Below, in pieces: positions 59,859-64,000 of a DNA stretch of 64,000 nucleotides (position 1 is its first letter; every line of letters starts with the position of its first letter). The stretch lies in assembly GCF_003369915.1 (NCBI RefSeq), contig NC_046676.1, forward strand, positions 11,452,001 to 11,516,000, given 5' to 3'. The notes beneath the pieces were generated by a model. The model was not told the DNA's origin. It worked only from the letters and a program-made list of their open reading frames with translations, and did not search any database. This stretch comes from Drosophila miranda. Its lineage: Eukaryota > Arthropoda > Insecta > Diptera > Drosophilidae. The position numbers were made by a program, and so were the translations under genes.

Positions 59859-61804
59859 GTTTTGTATTGTATAATTTTAAAAAGTACGCAATTGTTGGAC
59901 CTTTTTTTGACATATGTATGTACGTATGCATGTATCCTCAATCTCCGAGGCCGGCAGCGGCAGCTGATTCCAACTGTGAGAACGAAATCTCAGGCAGGCG
60001 CTAGACAGACCCTTTCCATTGTCCTGGCTTATCAATGCTCCTGAACACACAGAGGTGGAAAAGGTCACCTTCTCGATCACAGGTCAGTTTTTCGTCTTCT
60101 GCTTTCCCTTCCTTCTGCCAACCGCTTCATTTCTCATATCGTTTCTTTTCCATTATGCTGCTGTGTCGTTCCATTGGAAACGGTAATTGCCCAAGCACAT
60201 TGCTTGCACGTGTCTCTGTGTGTGTTTGCGTGTGTGTGCGGGGTGTCACTGTGTGCATGGGTCTCTTCATTCGTCGCTTCCAGACCGAACCGTTGTTCCA
60301 TGCCCATGCCATTCCGTTCTCCACTTTCTGGATTTGCTGTGCGCCTGTTCGAAATTTAAGTTTGACGGTTTTATGGCTCTCATTAATTTCGACACTTTTA
60401 CGGTCAAACAAATGCAATAAAAAGAAAGTAGACCCCGTCTGGCCGAGGGGGGCAGAGCACACAAGCACAAAGGAAAAGAGATATATAAAAAGAGAGCAGA
60501 AGAGAGGAGTGTGTAGGCCCGACAGAGTAATGTGTTTTTTTCTTGCCATTTGTATGGCTCTGACTCTGCCTCCGCTCATATTTTATTTTGGATGCCATGC
60601 CACCGCCGTGTCATAAAAACTCCAATTCGTATAATTTGGGGGTTCGTTTCAGTTTCTGGACGGGCACAGGCGTTTAGGTTTCCTTGCTCTCGTTTCTGGG
60701 TCGCTGGTAGAGAAATATGCAGACCATGAACCACCACTGAACCACTGGAACAGCTCGTGACAGTCGCTGCCTCAGGTAACATACGGAGGGGTGGCCGGGG
60801 GTCAGGTTAGAGGGAGGTTATGCAAAAGACGGAACATCTTTCGACAGGGGAAGAGCAGCTGCTGATGGATCAGCTGAGAGCGAAGTAGTCCATAGTACTT
60901 ATAATCTTTATAGGATTATATCTCCTCATATTATTGGCTTGACAAAAGATTTGGTGGAATATTCCGCATTCTAGACTTTTGATCAAGCTAAACAAAAGGC
61001 CGAATAGCAAAGACTACTGGATGGAAAGTTAATTGGTTAATTTATAAAACTCTCATAAGAATAAATGCAAGTAAATGATCCTTAATTTGCAGGCCCTGTA
61101 TTCTTTGATACTCATACGCAAAGAGCACAGGGATATATTATTCCCGCCCTCTACTTATTCTTATTATTAGGAGAATCTCTTTGGGATCTCCTTGTCTGTG
61201 GCAAAATTTAAATAAAGACTACATTGAGTTTTCCCAGAATCTTTTGGCTACGAACAATACCAATCAAAAGGTGTAAACCTTCAAAGAATGAAATAAATGT
61301 AGCTCCTTTGATAGTTCTTCGTTTAAAGTATAATTTAGTATCGTTTTTATTTCATCATCGTTTCACAATCATCCACAGACAGTATTCGACTATTCTCGAT
61401 TACAATATTTAAAATATTGATTACACAATTTTTTAGGGTAGAAGAACAATGCAGGATTATCATTATCATTATCTTATGGTTGGAAGAACCACACGGATGT
61501 CGCTGAAATTCGAAACTGGATCCGTCCATTCCGTGCCCCGTCCGCCGCCTTCCGCCTGCTCTCCCTCTCTCCCAAGATTTGTGGCATTTTTGTGGCGTTG
61601 GACGACGTGTCGTGGCACGGAGCTGACTGGAAACGCAGGATAACATGAATGCGCAAAAGGGTTTTCTTTTGTTTTGTATAATTTGGTTTATCTTAAGTTG
61701 TAGTGTAGGCTTCTTTATGATGTTATTCTTGATTATTAGATCTGCGCGCGGCAATGGGCAGTAATGAAATTGTTAGGGGACTTTCGACTTAGACAATATT
61801 CTAC
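59859..61804. other. intergenic, CycB to blw
   Basis: No supported gene. It holds short T-rich and CATTAT repeats (near 61455). Small open frames show no recognisable domain. Confidence 0.45.
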
Positions 61805-61810
61805 TTTATT
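61805..61810 (-). terminator. poly(A) signal for blw
   Basis: Minus-strand AATAAA, about 75 nt beyond the blw stop. Confidence 0.55.
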
Positions 61811-61883
61811 GATCTTGCTTTTAGGGTAATCTCTCCGCCGCATCTAAGATGTTAAACCGCGCGGTTGACTGATGTTACAATTT

Positions 61884-63600
<1,717 letters not shown>

Positions 63601-64000
63601 CTGGAAGACAATAGCAATCGAATCGAGTTCCGGAATTACTAACAATTTCGCTTATGTAAGGCAAGTGTGTGCGGAGGGGATGTGCCGTAGTTGAGTAACC
63701 ACTACACGAGGGACACCAGCTTTTCATCTGCTTTGTGGTTTTTTACCCACGAATAATAGATTCACGAAACTCTACGGCTTTTTTTTTTTATCAATTCTAG
63801 TCTCCGCACACCCCCTCACGCACTCTACTGCTGGCTCGACACTTGCTGCCTTGCACATAACCTCACACTTTTGGGTACTGCCAACGAGCCGATGGCGAAG
63901 CCGACATACCCAAAATTATGTAATATTTCTACACAACAAATGCACCTTGCGCGTTTCTAGTCACTATTACTATGCGATTAGCTACCAAATTGCAATTTCA
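63601..64000. other. intron 1 / 5' region of blw
   Basis: No in-phase presequence exon could be found here, so it is probably intron. It contains a T run near 63779-63790. Confidence 0.45.

Noticed and set aside
60035..60616. 193-residue plus-strand open frame between CycB and blw
   Set aside because: Composition looks random, there is no homology I recognise, and an equally long frame lies antisense.

Overview
This is eukaryotic insect DNA, almost certainly from a Drosophila species outside the melanogaster subgroup. An obscura-group species is plausible, but the sequence alone does not prove it. Short GT-AG introns, DREF-type TATCGATA sites, Drosophila-like proteins (CycB, blw, a stall-like ADAMTS) and a LINE with RNase H all fit. 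Exon coordinates below were worked out by hand from splice sites, reading phase and protein homology.

Layout. 1-7.7 kb: three tandem SLC17-type (Na/phosphate/anion cotransporter) genes on the minus strand. 8.3-19.5 kb: a large minus-strand gene for an ankyrin-repeat protein with a Dpy-30-like motif. It has an alternative acidic terminal exon, and a phosphagen-kinase-like gene with lost catalytic residues is nested in one intron on the same strand. 21.1-27.9 kb: a minus-strand secreted ADAMTS metalloprotease (stall-like). 29.8-57.1 kb: a tandem array made from the 5' end of Cyclin B. 56.9-59.1 kb: the complete CycB coding region (plus strand). 61.8-63.6 kb: ATP synthase alpha (blw, minus strand), whose first coding exon lies beyond the window.

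The notable system is the CycB array. About 1 kb of CycB upstream DNA, 5'UTR, first coding exon and splice donor is present seven times in direct orientation, with two older decayed copies upstream. Only the last copy is joined to the rest of the gene. All seven keep the ATG, an open 33-nt exon 1, a GTAAG donor and DRE-like sites, so each could be an alternative promoter and first exon. They encode three slightly different 11-residue N-termini. Transposons inserted once and were carried along: a 5.3-kb LINE between copies 1/2, 2/3 and 3/4 with the same target duplication, and a 1.38-kb solo LTR in intron 1 of copies 4, 5 and 6. Shared and conflicting mutations point to repeated unequal exchange and gene conversion.

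The LINE (RNase H-bearing, LOA/Baggins-like) begins exactly at a sequence that folds on paper as an HDV-like self-cleaving ribozyme. None of the three LINE copies has intact open frames.
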